Assembly: GCF_900250115.1 (NCBI RefSeq)
Contig: NZ_LT984805.1
Coordinates: 372,001 to 436,000, forward strand
Reading direction: 5' to 3'
DNA from: Cupriavidus taiwanensis
GTDB taxonomy: Bacteria; Pseudomonadota; Gammaproteobacteria; Burkholderiales; Burkholderiaceae
Length of the DNA: 64,000 bases
Shown here: positions 55,825-64,000 of the stretch, piece after piece
Layout: every line of letters starts with the position of its first letter
How positions within the stretch are numbered: the stretch's first letter is position 1
The notes under the pieces: generated by a model
Databases searched by the model: none
What the model was told of the DNA's origin: nothing
Seen by the model: the letters and a program-made list of their open reading frames with translations, nothing else
Translations under genes and position numbers: made by a program

Positions 55825-56142
55825 ATGAGCAGGGATCACAACACCGCCGAGGCGTACCGAAATAACCGCGTCGGCCCCGTGCTTCGCGCCAGCAGCATCA
55901 CGTCCGGCGTCATCGAGGCCGCGCGGGAAGACAATCCGGGTAAGGAGATCCGTGTCGACGACAAGCTCGCATACGTGCGCATCGACACCGACGGCGAACT
56001 GATCCTGCGCCGAGCTACGCTGGAGGATACGCTGGGCCGCCCGTTCAGGATGTCCGAGCTGGAGGTCAACCTCAGCTCGTTCGCGGGCCGCATCGAGACC
56101 ACGGACGACTACGTCCTCTTCTATTACAAAAAGACGCTGTAA
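55825..56142 (+). CDS. tmoD: monooxygenase effector (regulatory) protein
   Basis: 105-aa cofactorless effector protein from ATG 55825 (MSRDHNTAEAYRNNRVGPVL). The frame is open further upstream within tmoC, but this start has the family N-terminus. It binds the hydroxylase near the diiron site and tunes catalysis and regioselectivity. Seen: SSITSGVIEAAREDNPGKEI, VRIDTDGELILRRATLEDTL and GRPFRMSELEVNLSSFAGRI, with YVLFYYKK at the end. 19 bases separate it from tmoC. Intact. Confidence 0.92.
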   Translation: MSRDHNTAEAYRNNRVGPVLRASSITSGVIEAAREDNPGKEIRVDDKLAYVRIDTDGELILRRATLEDTLGRPFRMSELEVNLSSFAGRIETTDDYVLFYYKKTL

Positions 56143-56154
56143 CCGGAGACGAGC

Positions 56155-57152
56155 ATGACTACTCAACCGGACGTCCTCAAGCCGCTAAAGACCTGGAGCC
56201 ACCTGGCCGCGCGGCGGCGCAAACCAAGCGAGTACGAGATCGTCTCGACGAATCTGCACTACACGACCGACAACCCCCACGCGCCGTTCGAACTCGATCC
56301 GAATTTCGAGATGGCGCAGTGGTTCAAGCGTCACCGCAACGCCTCGCCGCTGAAACACGCTGACTGGAACGCCTTTCGGGACCCCGACGAGCTCGTCTAC
56401 CGCACCTACAACATTCTGCAGGACGGTCAGGAAACCTATGTGTCCGGTCTGCTGGACCAATTTTCCCAGCGCGGCCACGACTCCATGCTGGAGCACTCCT
56501 GGGCCGGCACGCTGGCGCGACTGTACACGCCGGCACGTTATCTGTTCCACACACTGCAAATGGGATCGGCCTACGTGACGCAGATGGCCCCGCCTCCACG
56601 ATCTCGAACTGCGCCGCCTACCAGACCGCCGACTCGCTGCGTTGGCTCACCCACACCGCGTATCGAACGCGAGAGCTGTCTCAGATCTTCAGCGACGTGG
56701 GCTTTGGCACCGACGAGCGCAGATGCTGGGAGCAAGATCCGGCCTGGCAGGGTTGGCGCAAGCTGGCCGAACACGCGCTCGTTGCATGGGACTGGGCAGA
56801 GTCCTTCGTCGCCTGCAGTCTAGTATTGAAGCCGGCGATGGAGGAAGTGGTCTTGCGCGGGCTTGGCGAGGCGGCGCGCCACAACGGCGACACCCTGCTC
56901 GGCTTGCTGACTGACGCGCAGCTTGCCGACGCCCAGCGGCACCGGCGCTGGGCCGGCGCGCTCGTCCGCATGGCCCTGGAGACCCCAGGCAATCGTGACG
57001 TGCTGGCCGGCTCGATTTCCCGGTGGGCGGGGCTCGCGGACGATGCGATTGCGGCCTACGGCGCGGCGTTGCCCGACGCGCCGAACACGAAGGCACGTGC
57101 CTGCGCGGCCGTGCGCGATTTCTGGGACATCATCGGCCTGGCGGGCCTGTAA
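56155..57152 (+). pseudogene. tmoE: toluene monooxygenase beta subunit, one frameshift
   Basis: Beta subunit of the hydroxylase (a diiron-fold protein without metal). The first 144 residues are in frame (KTWSHLAARRRKPSEYEIVS, LDQFSQRGHDSMLEHSWAGT, LFHTLQMGSAYVTQMAP). At about 56592 a single missing G shifts the frame. One extra base gives ASTISNCAAYQTADSLRWLT, HTAYRTRELSQIFSDVGFGT and RRCWEQDPAWQGWRKLAEHA on to DFWDIIGLAGL, about 332 aa in all. Starts 12 bases after tmoD. As in tmoA the loss is in a short run of identical bases. Confidence 0.9.
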
Positions 57153-57205
57153 CGCAAGAAGTGTCGGGAGATGCGACTCGACAGCCAGCATTGGAGCCCT
57201 ATGAA

Positions 57206-57546
57206 ATGCCAGATCGATCCGAAGGCGGCGCGACGTTCACCGTAGACGCGGAAGAAGACACTCTGCTGCGCAGCCCCGCGCGCCGGCATGACCTGCCAGC
57301 GGCGGTTCGAGGCGCGTCCACTTCTTCTATGGCGCCCGGCGCTCCTATCGACGTCCTGGAGAAACTCGCCGAAGACGAGCGCCTTGCGCGCTGTCGGTGG
57401 TACTGTCCGTACCGCAGAGCGCCTGGAAGAGTCCAACGGGTTTTCGAGCGTACGCTGACAGCTCGGCTCGGCAGTTACGACTTCTATATTTGCAGGCCTC
57501 CTTGAGCGAAACCGCGCAGGTGCTCCCGATGCACCAGGTGCGGACC
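57206..57546 (+). pseudogene. tmoF: remnant of the monooxygenase reductase, internally deleted
   Basis: The expected sixth gene, a [2Fe-2S]/FAD NADH reductase of about 330-340 aa, is reduced to fragments. The N-terminal bit EGGATFTVDAEEDTLLRS resembles the ferredoxin start. It is followed within 20 codons by pieces of the NAD-binding domain in changing frames (VHFFYGARRSY, DVLEKLAEDERLARC, LSVVLSVPQSAWKSPTGF, TARLGSYDFYIC). The cluster-binding cysteine loop and the whole FAD domain are missing. The 3' end is cut by the IS4-family element at 57547. No other reductase gene is in the window. Confidence 0.8.
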
Positions 57547-58972
57547 CAATCCACCCAAGTTTAGCCGTCAATAGAATCGCGATTTGCCCCCGCGAACGCT
57601 TGACATGTGACGAGGTTCGAGCGGCCGCCGCCCTGCTTGCGCTGGCTGTTTAGCGCAAGCAGGGCGGCGGCCAATAGAGGATCGCTTCTCGATCTTCGCT
57701 TGGCTCTCATGCCCCTGACCGATTTGTTCGCTTCGCTTACCGAATATCTGCACACCAAGGTCTTTCACGATCTTGCTCGCCATCCCGAACGACCCTCCGC
57801 ATTCACCCGTCAGCGCAAGCTCACTCTGCCGACACTGATCGCCTTCATGCTTGGCAACTTGCGCATGGGCGTACAAGCCGAACTCGATCAATTCTTCGCC
57901 GCGCTCGCGCGCCAGAACATCTTGCGCCGTTGCGTCAGTGAACAAGCCTTCGCCCAGGCTCGCAGCAAACTCAGCGGCGATGTCTTTGCTCACCTCAATG
58001 ACTGGCTGCTTCGGCAGGTGTCAGACCATTTGCCGCGCTGGCATGGCTTTCGGCTAGTCGCCGCGGACGCCTCACACCTGCGTTTCGCCATCCGCCACAG
58101 CCATCTGCCTCGAGCCGCCACTCGCGATCAACTCGCCTTCGGCCTATACCTGCCCGGGGCCGAGATCATGCTCGCCGCCTCACTGCACAGCGTGCACGAG
58201 AACGAACGCCAGATCCTGTTCGAGCATCTGGACCGCCTGCAATCCGACGACTTGCTCTTGCTCGATCGCGGCTACCCCGCCCGCTGGCTGGTGGCCGTGC
58301 TCAACCAACGAAAAATCCCTTTCTGCATGCGCGCCGACGGTAGCGGCTTTGCTGCCGTGCGGCACTTCGTCCGCTCCGGTCGCGACGAGGCCATCGTCAC
58401 GCTCCCGGCTCCAGCCCGAAATGACGCGCGCGACTATGAGTGTGCGGCTACTCCGCAGACCGTCCGGCTGATCCGGCAGATCTCGCCAGCCGGCAAGGTG
58501 CGCGTGCTCATCACCAATCTGCTCGACATGCACCACTATCCGGCTGCCACCTTCCGCGATCTCTATCACCAGCGCTGGCGCCTCGAGGAGGCGTTCAAAC
58601 GCCTCAAACACCGCATGGCACTCGAACATCTGTCCGGCCTCTCGCAGTTGGCCGCCAGGCAGGACTTCGGCGCCAAAATCCTATGTGACAACCTGCACGC
58701 CCTATGCTGCCTCACCGCCGCGCAGGAACATGACATTGACTCGGACCATCGGATCAACCGTACCTACGCCATTACCGCGCTCAAACCTGTCCTGCCTGCG
58801 GTTCTGCTCGGCCTGCGCTGGGCCAGGGCTGCTCTGAATGAGACCTTGGCCTTGATCGCAACACGTATCCATCGCGTGCGACCGGATCGCGCCAAGCCCC
58901 GTCCGCCTCGCCAGAAGCCTCATCATGCTGCCTATAAGGCTTGTTGATGCTTACAGTAACTTGGGTGGATTG
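57547..58972. mobile_element. IS4-family element of a second type (about 1426 bp)
   Basis: Inverted repeats CAATCCACCCAAGTT at 57547 and its complement AACTTGGGTGGATTG ending at 58972. No clear target duplication. It is unrelated in detail to the 1474-bp IS4 copies. It removed the end of tmoF. Confidence 0.85.
57709..58947 (+). CDS. IS4-family transposase
   Basis: 412 aa from ATG 57709 (MPLTDLFASLTEYLHTKVFH). The frame is open from 57607, but the extension is Arg/Pro-rich and lies in the element's leader. Seen: catalytic Asp in RLVAADASHLRF, Asp in DLLLLDRGYPARW, and the YREK signature in LYHQRWRLEEAFKRLKHRM. A basic C-terminus (RVRPDRAKPRPPRQKPHH) follows. Intact. Confidence 0.9.
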   Translation: MPLTDLFASLTEYLHTKVFHDLARHPERPSAFTRQRKLTLPTLIAFMLGNLRMGVQAELDQFFAALARQNILRRCVSEQAFAQARSKLSGDVFAHLNDWLLRQVSDHLPRWHGFRLVAADASHLRFAIRHSHLPRAATRDQLAFGLYLPGAEIMLAASLHSVHENERQILFEHLDRLQSDDLLLLDRGYPARWLVAVLNQRKIPFCMRADGSGFAAVRHFVRSGRDEAIVTLPAPARNDARDYECAATPQTVRLIRQISPAGKVRVLITNLLDMHHYPAATFRDLYHQRWRLEEAFKRLKHRMALEHLSGLSQLAARQDFGAKILCDNLHALCCLTAAQEHDIDSDHRINRTYAITALKPVLPAVLLGLRWARAALNETLALIATRIHRVRPDRAKPRPPRQKPHHAAYKAC

Positions 58973-59439
58973 ATTTCTCCCCCCCGGGATGTCGGATGGG
59001 ATCGTTGAAGAATTGAGTAATCGCTATATTATTGACGCGCTCCGGCGACATAAGGTCAACGTCAGGGATATTTCGCTCATTATCGATGCAGCACCCGCCT
59101 CACACGAAGCATGTCAAGTATTTTCGATTCCCACTGCCTACCCAACATTGCGCCGCCTCTACAGCCTGAAAGCGAATAGTCCTACAACGTCAGTTATTGG
59201 CGTGGTCGAATCCCCGTTCGATCGGCTAGCTTGCTCTGCGAGCTTTGAAGCGACCTACTAAATCATGCCGCGTCGACCCTCGTCGTGATCAGCCTATTGA
59301 CTCCCACACATGCTCGATATTGAAGTTCAGGAAGAGCCGCCTCATCACCGCATTGCCCCAACAATTTCCCTTTCGGCTGATGCTGAAAATCTCCTGATGC
59401 TACCTGTGCATGGCTTAATATTCATCGCTCACCTACCGG
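58973..59439. other. region without supported gene
   Basis: A plus-strand frame at 58989-59261 (MSDGIVEELSNRYIIDALRR) looks moderately protein-like but matches nothing I know. The remainder has no coding signal. Confidence 0.35.
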
Positions 59440-59650
59440 GCAGCTTAGACCGGTCGTCGCAAGTACAGAAGACTGGGCAGATTGCAGATTTTCATCTACG
59501 GCTTTGGCGGGTGTCGCCAACCAAGCGATTTTTCGAGGTCTGCTATTCAGCTCATTGGCAACGGCCTGAATCTCTCGAGTGCTCCAATGGGCCAGGACAA
59601 CCGCTCGACCCGTTCGTGACAGGAAGGTTACTTTCAAGCGGCGTCCGAGC
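59440..59650 (-). pseudogene. IS30-family transposase C-terminal remnant
   Basis: The minus strand reads WSTREIQAVANELNSRPRKI and then TPAKAVDENLQSAQSSVLAT, the characteristic C-terminus of IS30 transposases. N-terminal and most catalytic parts are missing. It may be the other end of an element like the one at 21700-22400, but this cannot be shown. Confidence 0.72.
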
Positions 59651-59669
59651 GGATCTGTACAACCTTGCC

Positions 59670-59930
59670 CCATGGCGTTAGTTCGGCGACGCGGGTGAAG
59701 TGGGAGGCGAGCAAATACGCCGCAGGTAAGCCTCCGAATCGAGATCATTCAGGTTGGCTAGAGCCACCGCCGAATAGACGGCGGCGCCGCGTTCGCTGCT
59801 ACGTCCGTTGTCGACTGACTTAATGCGCAGCCCATCGGCTTCGTGGTATCGCTTTTGGACGATACCTTGCTCAGCGCCGAGCGTAGCCAGACCTCGAAGG
59901 CTTACGCCCGTTCCTGTCGGACACGCTTTC
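59670..59930 (-). pseudogene. IS66 TnpC C-terminal remnant
   Basis: Minus-strand fragments KAFEVWLRSALSKVSSKSDT-like, NGRSSERGAAVYSAVALANL and NDLDSEAYLRR, then FTRVAELTPW in another frame. They match the last part of IS66 TnpC (compare [19 protein letters not shown] and DEAYLR-type residues in the copy ending at 20991). Frames change at least three times. No terminal repeat was found. Confidence 0.65.
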
Positions 59931-59999
59931 GCTCGTAGGGCGCTTCTCGCGGATGTCAGCGTCGTTCCTGCGTGCCAGGAGAGATAGTGGATCTTTCGT

Positions 60000-60400
60000 C
60001 TAGCATGGGCAAGACATCCAACCCCTGAACATGGCGTCTTTATAAATGGAGTTGTAGCTTGCGACCGTGTCGGTGCAGAATTCTTCTGAAGCCTTTCACC
60101 AGGGCCGAGTTCTGCGGGAAGAGCGGATCTGAGTTCCTCCCTGACATACGTTCATCGAGGTGCCAAGCGGAGCCCGGTGCGACGCGTCCGGCGTTCGCCC
60201 GACGGGGAAACTGCGCGCCAAACCAGTCACACCAGTTCCGCACCCACTCGGTGTTGAAGCTCACCCCGCACTGGATGTGAAGCTGTAATGCGTTGTATCG
60301 TGGCTCATCTGAACTGAGTCTGGAAAACCGGAAGTCGCCAAACACCCAGACTTCCAAGAGCTCAGCCGGATGAAAACCCATAAGAATGCCAACCTTCGCC
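60000..60400 (-). pseudogene. IS6-like transposase N-terminal remnant
   Basis: The minus strand reads GFHPAELLEVWVFGDFRFSR, then VSFNTEWVRNWCDWFGAQFP and GSAWHLDERMS, followed by RRILHRHGRKL. This recalls the IS6 pattern (family-wide ...SYETVRRWC..FG..., ...W.LDE...), including the first catalytic Asp in WHLDE. Substitutions are many and the C-terminal half is absent. Confidence 0.6.
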
Positions 60401-60855
60401 CGCCGACCCGAGATCCAAGACATCACCGAACATGGTCTGAGTGTCCCGAAGCAACCGCTTAGCCATTGCGTTACAGCACCGACGGCTCAAGTGGCTGGGC
60501 CGTTGTCTGGCCGGTAGCGTGCCGACGCTTCGTCCCGGCCGGGCCGCTCGCCGTGGAGGACCCGTCCAAGGCCCTGTTGATCGTGGAGTTGAGCCAACGG
60601 CGTATGCTCCAGCGGCAAATCGCCCGCAATGTTGGTGTTTCCGAACCCACTGTAGCCGGTGCTCGCGCGCGCTAGCCTGTCCAGGCTCGCGGGTCTTCAG
60701 CCACGCGAGCCCGTCATGCGCTTTGAACAGGCCGCTCCGGGTGACCTGCTGCACATCAATACCAAGCTCGGTCGCATTTGAGCGGCCCAGCCACCGCGTG
60801 ACCGGCAACTCCGCGATTCAATTGGCAGCAACACAAGTGCGACAAGCCGTCATGA
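60385..60855 (+). pseudogene. IS481-family transposase remnant
   Basis: The plus strand, with shifts, gives RRPEIQDITEHGLSVPKQPL, LKWLGRCLAG, KALLIVELSQRRMLQRQIAR, NVGVSEPTVAG and later PGDLLHINTKLGR and RPSHRVTGN. This is the N-terminal helix-turn-helix region and the first catalytic strand of an IS481 transposase. It is decayed and overlaps the previous relic by a few bases. Confidence 0.75.
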
Positions 60856-60882
60856 GGTGTGCACCGCACTTAATCGATAACC

Positions 60883-61734
60883 TTAATTCCGTACGCCACT
60901 TCCGACCGTCGCTTTGCGCCAGCGGCTTTGGTCAAAAGGAAACATAAGGTAATCGCGCACCGTGATCGGTTCAGACTGGCTTGCGAGGCCAACTTCCGGC
61001 CACTCGTCCTTTGTCGGCCAGTACGCCGTACGGAAAATCGTGTCCCAGAGCGTCGTAAATGTCCCGAAGTTTCGGCCCCTGTGACGCGCTTCTATTGAAT
61101 GGTGAATACGATGGAACTTGCCATCCCCGACGATGTATCGTAGCAGCCCAAGATGAATTCGCGTGCTCGAGTGAGACAAGTGGACCTGAAAGGCAATCAG
61201 CGTCAGGGCAACAGTTGGCACGACGCCAGATTCGAAGCGGATCAGAGCGAGCGGCATTGCGACGAAAAAAGCATAAATAAGCGGCTCAGATAAGTGATGA
61301 GCACAATTCCAAGCCGTCAGTTCGCGGATAGAATGATGGGTGGCGTGCATGCGCCACAGGAATGGAATAGCATGCTGTGCACGGTGCATCCAGTAGCGGA
61401 AGAAATCAGCGGCAATTGCGACTAGAACGCCTGAAAGAACGCCGAAGCCCGCGCTAATAATTGCGTTGTCAGAGTGAAACAACGTCCCGAAATTCACCGT
61501 CAGGAGCGGCTTGACCCCTAACCATTCAAGAGCCACAGCGTAGACGTGCCAGACAACTGCAGCGAACCCAAGGCGAATGATCCAATTTCGTACTCCGCGA
61601 ACATATGACGCAAAACTGTATCGATAAGCCGGAAACATCAGCTCGAGCGCGACACAGACGGTAGCGAATATCGCTACGAACTTGAACGAGTTTACGAAAA
61701 ACCCGGCCATCTGATTTACATCAAAAAGGTGCAA
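60883..61734 (-). CDS. sterol desaturase / fatty-acid hydroxylase family membrane protein
   Basis: 283-aa integral membrane protein of the fatty-acid hydroxylase superfamily, non-heme diiron enzymes that insert oxygen into lipids or hydrocarbons. The histidine boxes are clear: RYWMHRAQHAIP (HxxxH), RMHATHHSIRE (HxxHH), NCAHHLSEPL, and KFHRIHHSIEA. Several hydrophobic helices surround them (KFVAIFATVCVALELMF, VVPTVALTLIAFQVHL). Length and box order fit the family. It is monocistronic, with an IS481 relic downstream and about 780 bases of noncoding DNA upstream. The substrate is unknown. A role with the neighbouring oxygenases is possible but unsupported. Intact. Confidence 0.85.
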   Translation of the reverse strand: MHLFDVNQMAGFFVNSFKFVAIFATVCVALELMFPAYRYSFASYVRGVRNWIIRLGFAAVVWHVYAVALEWLGVKPLLTVNFGTLFHSDNAIISAGFGVLSGVLVAIAADFFRYWMHRAQHAIPFLWRMHATHHSIRELTAWNCAHHLSEPLIYAFFVAMPLALIRFESGVVPTVALTLIAFQVHLSHSSTRIHLGLLRYIVGDGKFHRIHHSIEARHRGRNFGTFTTLWDTIFRTAYWPTKDEWPEVGLASQSEPITVRDYLMFPFDQSRWRKATVGSGVRN

Positions 61735-62513
61735 TTGTCTACTCCGTCAACGAGGCTGTATGCTTTCTGGTGGAGATTTTAGGCCAATGGAAACGCGATA
61801 TGTCGCTCAAGCCATTTTCGCTCGGATCGCGCGCACAAAAACCAAGCAATCTTGACGTTACATTCCATGGCGTATTCACACAGAGATCTGCCACCGTTGG
61901 AATCTATCACGGATAGGTCGACATTTCTCGAAGTTTGGCAATCGATTGTTTGGATGGGACTCATTCGAATCCCAAATGACTCTCACACCTCCGCAGTTCT
62001 GGTCTACGCCGGAATCTCAGAAAATCCCGCCATAACGGCAAACGGGTTATGACGCAGGGCCGCTGTTCGATGAGGATTGTCGAAAAGGTGGCGGCGATCC
62101 TGACAGTATCGACAGACCCAATGTAGATTGGCTGGACCGGATCCAGATGTCGCTGAAGGCCGCCAGCGCCACATCGTACTAGCCATCGGTGTTGGTCGAG
62201 CGCATGGGCGTTCAAGTTTGGAGACGAGCCCGCCCAGGCCGCACACGCCGATGCCGGCCTTGAATACCGTTACGCCACCTGACAGATTGACCGCGAAGAA
62301 GAACGCCTTGGTCGGGACCATGTGCGACAGGATCGTTCTCGCGATCGCATTGCTTGCATTGATTCAGCGCGTTGAAGTTCGATATCTTTAAAACTCAAAG
62401 CCGAAATGCAAGACCTCGAATTTTCGGCCTCAGTGTGCGAGAACGGGTAGTTGAGGATATCTCCGACCGGACACGGTTCCAGGCCGGCATGGAGCGTTTA
62501 GCTTGGGAACTAA
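61735..62513. other. region without supported gene
   Basis: 779 bases up to IS5 copy E. A minus-strand frame at 62004-62321 contains FFFAVNLSGGVTVFKAGIGV, which could be a decayed membrane protein, but later residues are not convincing. The promoter of the hydroxylase-family gene should lie in the first part. Confidence 0.35.
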
Positions 62514-63840
62514 CAGGCCGCTGAAATACCTCCAGCGGACGTCAGCGCGACGATTGGCTGAAGCGTTGCTTTGAGGATCCCATCCAATCCCACATTCATG
62601 CGCGGCGCAGATACCTTCACGGAAAGCTTGTTCACTATGCGGAGGCTGGAGGATTTCGTGCCGCAGTCCCATCCGCTGCGCTCGATCCGGACTATGGCCA
62701 ACCAGGCGCTGGTGAAGATGGACCGGCTGTTCGCGCAGATGTACGAGGCCGATATCAAGGGTGGCCGCCCCAGTATCGCGCCGGAGAAGTTGCTGCGGGC
62801 CATGCTGCTGCAGGTGCTCTACAGCATTCGCTCTGAGCGCCAGCTCATGGAGCAGACGCAATACAGCCTGCTGTTTCGCTGGTTCATCGGGCTGTCGATG
62901 GACGACTCAGTTTGGGTGCCCACGGTCTTCACCAAGAACCGCGAGCGACTGATCAAGCATGATGCGGTGATCCAGTTTTTCAACGAGGTGCTGGCCATCG
63001 CGCAGAAGAAGAACTGGCTGTCGGGTGAGCACTTCAGCGTGGACGGCACGCTGATACAGGCGTGGGCAGGCCACAAGAGCTTCGTGCGCAAGGATGGCGA
63101 CGACCAAGACGATGACGCCGGCGGCAACTTCAAAGGTCGCAAGCGCAGCAACGAGACACACGAATCCAAGACCGATCCCGATGCCAAGCTCTACCGCAAG
63201 GGCAAGACATCCAGTGAGCTGCGCTACATGGGTCATACCCTGAGCGACAACCGCCATGGCCTGGTGGTTAGCGCCATGGTGACCAAGGCGGACGGACACG
63301 CCGAGCGGGAGGCCGCAAAGGTCATGCTTAACGATGCCAGGCAGGTGATTGAAGACCTGAATGTGGAAGTCACCGTGGGCGCGGACAAGGGCTATGACGC
63401 GCACGAGTTCATTGAGGCCTGCCTGGAAATGAAGGTGACGCCCCACGTGGCGCAGAACACATCGGGTCGTCGCTCGGCCGTTGCTGATGCCATTGCTTCC
63501 AGCGCCGGTTATGCCGTCTCGCAACAAAAGCGCAAGCTGATCGAACAGGGCTTCGGGTGGGTCAAGACCGTGGGGCGCATGCGTCAGGTGATGGTGCGCG
63601 GTCTGAAGAAAGTCGATCAGATGTTTGTGCTGAGCATGGCCGCCTACCACCTCGTGCGCATGCGCTCGCTGGGACAAATCCGTCCGCAGTTGCAGTAATC
63701 GCGCTAATGAGGCCGGAATGGGCGCCAAAACGCGGAAAAAGCCGAGGCAGTGACGTCCGGCTTCCGGATTGTGAAAAACAGCGCTCCCCGCCTTGCGGGG
63801 AAAAACTCATCGCTAGCGCGATGAGTACTTCAGCAGCCTG
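62514..63840. mobile_element. IS5-family element, copy E (1327 bp)
   Basis: Same ends as the other copies, plus orientation. Flanking 4-mers are CTAA (left) and CTAG (right). The left CTAA equals the right flank of copy A, 52 kb away. Confidence 0.92.
62571..63698 (+). CDS. IS5-family transposase (copy E)
   Basis: Intact 375-aa transposase. It shares the Asn (GGNFKGRKRS) and Ala (AVADAIAS) variants only with copy A. One private change is Ser for Asn in QYSLLFRWF. Catalytic regions are complete. Confidence 0.92.
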   Translation: MRIPSNPTFMRGADTFTESLFTMRRLEDFVPQSHPLRSIRTMANQALVKMDRLFAQMYEADIKGGRPSIAPEKLLRAMLLQVLYSIRSERQLMEQTQYSLLFRWFIGLSMDDSVWVPTVFTKNRERLIKHDAVIQFFNEVLAIAQKKNWLSGEHFSVDGTLIQAWAGHKSFVRKDGDDQDDDAGGNFKGRKRSNETHESKTDPDAKLYRKGKTSSELRYMGHTLSDNRHGLVVSAMVTKADGHAEREAAKVMLNDARQVIEDLNVEVTVGADKGYDAHEFIEACLEMKVTPHVAQNTSGRRSAVADAIASSAGYAVSQQKRKLIEQGFGWVKTVGRMRQVMVRGLKKVDQMFVLSMAAYHLVRMRSLGQIRPQLQ

Positions 63841-64000
63841 CTAGGGAGGTGACTTGGCGGGCTTCGTGTCGATGGGCTTTGTTACTTTACCTAGGGATAC
63901 TCTGCACAAACGCGAATCGAGTGTGCTTGGCCGTTTAACAGGAAGCTGAATGCGCCACGACGCCAACCTATCAGCTCGGAGCGAAGCTATCTCGCACGCG
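63841..64000. other. window edge, no gene seen
   Basis: 160 bases after IS5 copy E hold no recognisable gene or end of one. Confidence 0.4.

Noticed and set aside
53673..57152. Soluble methane or phenol hydroxylase as identity of the operon
   Set aside because: Gene order alpha, gamma, Rieske, effector, beta and the presence of a Rieske ferredoxin gene fit the toluene-4-monooxygenase group; phenol and methane enzymes lack the Rieske component.
1..64000. tRNA, rRNA, CRISPR array, replication origin or partition genes
   Set aside because: Looked for and not seen; the only regular repeats found are IS copies and their ends.

Overview
The window looks like an insertion-sequence-rich accessory region (megaplasmid or genomic island) of a betaproteobacterium of the Cupriavidus/Ralstonia type. 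Three observations point that way: an RND efflux pair and a toluene-4-monooxygenase-like operon with high-GC coding sequence, a transposase repertoire (IS3, IS4, IS5, IS21, IS30, IS66, IS110, IS481, ISL3, ISNCY) familiar from that group, and abrupt GC changes between gene blocks. The genus is an inference from recall of similar proteins; no database was searched. No rRNA, tRNA, CRISPR array or replication/partition genes were seen.

Layout. 0.1-2.5 kb: a low-GC PEP-synthase-like dikinase with the domain order of rifampin phosphotransferases. 3.1-4.0 kb: decayed ISL3 transposase. 4.7-9.1 kb: RND adaptor and permease, the permease with a foreign-looking tail. 9.3-22.7 kb: IS graveyard with an IS5 copy, an AraC fragment, an intact IS66, an IS4 copy shortened by 62 bases, and a resolvable nest (IS21 split by an IS66 that is itself split by another IS21). 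22.8-24.9 kb: S9 prolyl oligopeptidase between IS5-family remnants. 25.8-28.8 kb: IS4, IS5 and IS110 pieces. 29.5-45.1 kb: fragmented catabolic block with aldehyde dehydrogenase, IclR regulator, XRE/cupin regulator, MDR alcohol dehydrogenase, branched-chain amino-acid-type ABC permease genes (livM split by an IS5 with a clean CTAG duplication, livH reduced to its 3' end) and a CYP108-like cytochrome P450. IS3, IS5, IS110 and ISL3 pieces are interspersed. 45.3-47.8 kb: two lipoproteins and a small HExxH protein. 47.8-53.3 kb: IS4, IS110, ISNCY and IS5 (IS427-type) elements. 53.7-57.5 kb: tmoABCDE plus a gutted tmoF; tmoA and tmoE each carry one frameshift at a shortened base run. 57.5-60.9 kb: one IS4-family element and remnants of IS30, IS66, IS6 and IS481. 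60.9-61.7 kb: sterol desaturase/fatty-acid hydroxylase family protein. 62.5-63.8 kb: a last IS5 copy.

How the genes work together. Two oxygenase-based catabolic modules can be recognised. One is a four-component diiron monooxygenase for toluene/benzene-type substrates that has lost its own reductase. The other is a P450 with alcohol and aldehyde dehydrogenases, an uptake-type permease and two candidate regulators, which recalls terpenoid-alcohol catabolic clusters. Both have been cut by IS activity. Five copies of one 1327-bp IS5-family element punctuate the window, and their flanking 4-mers suggest recombination between copies. Single-base losses in short base runs recur in tmoA, tmoE, two IS4 copies and the nested IS stack. 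They may be real decay or sequencing error, and this must be settled before any of these genes is called dead.
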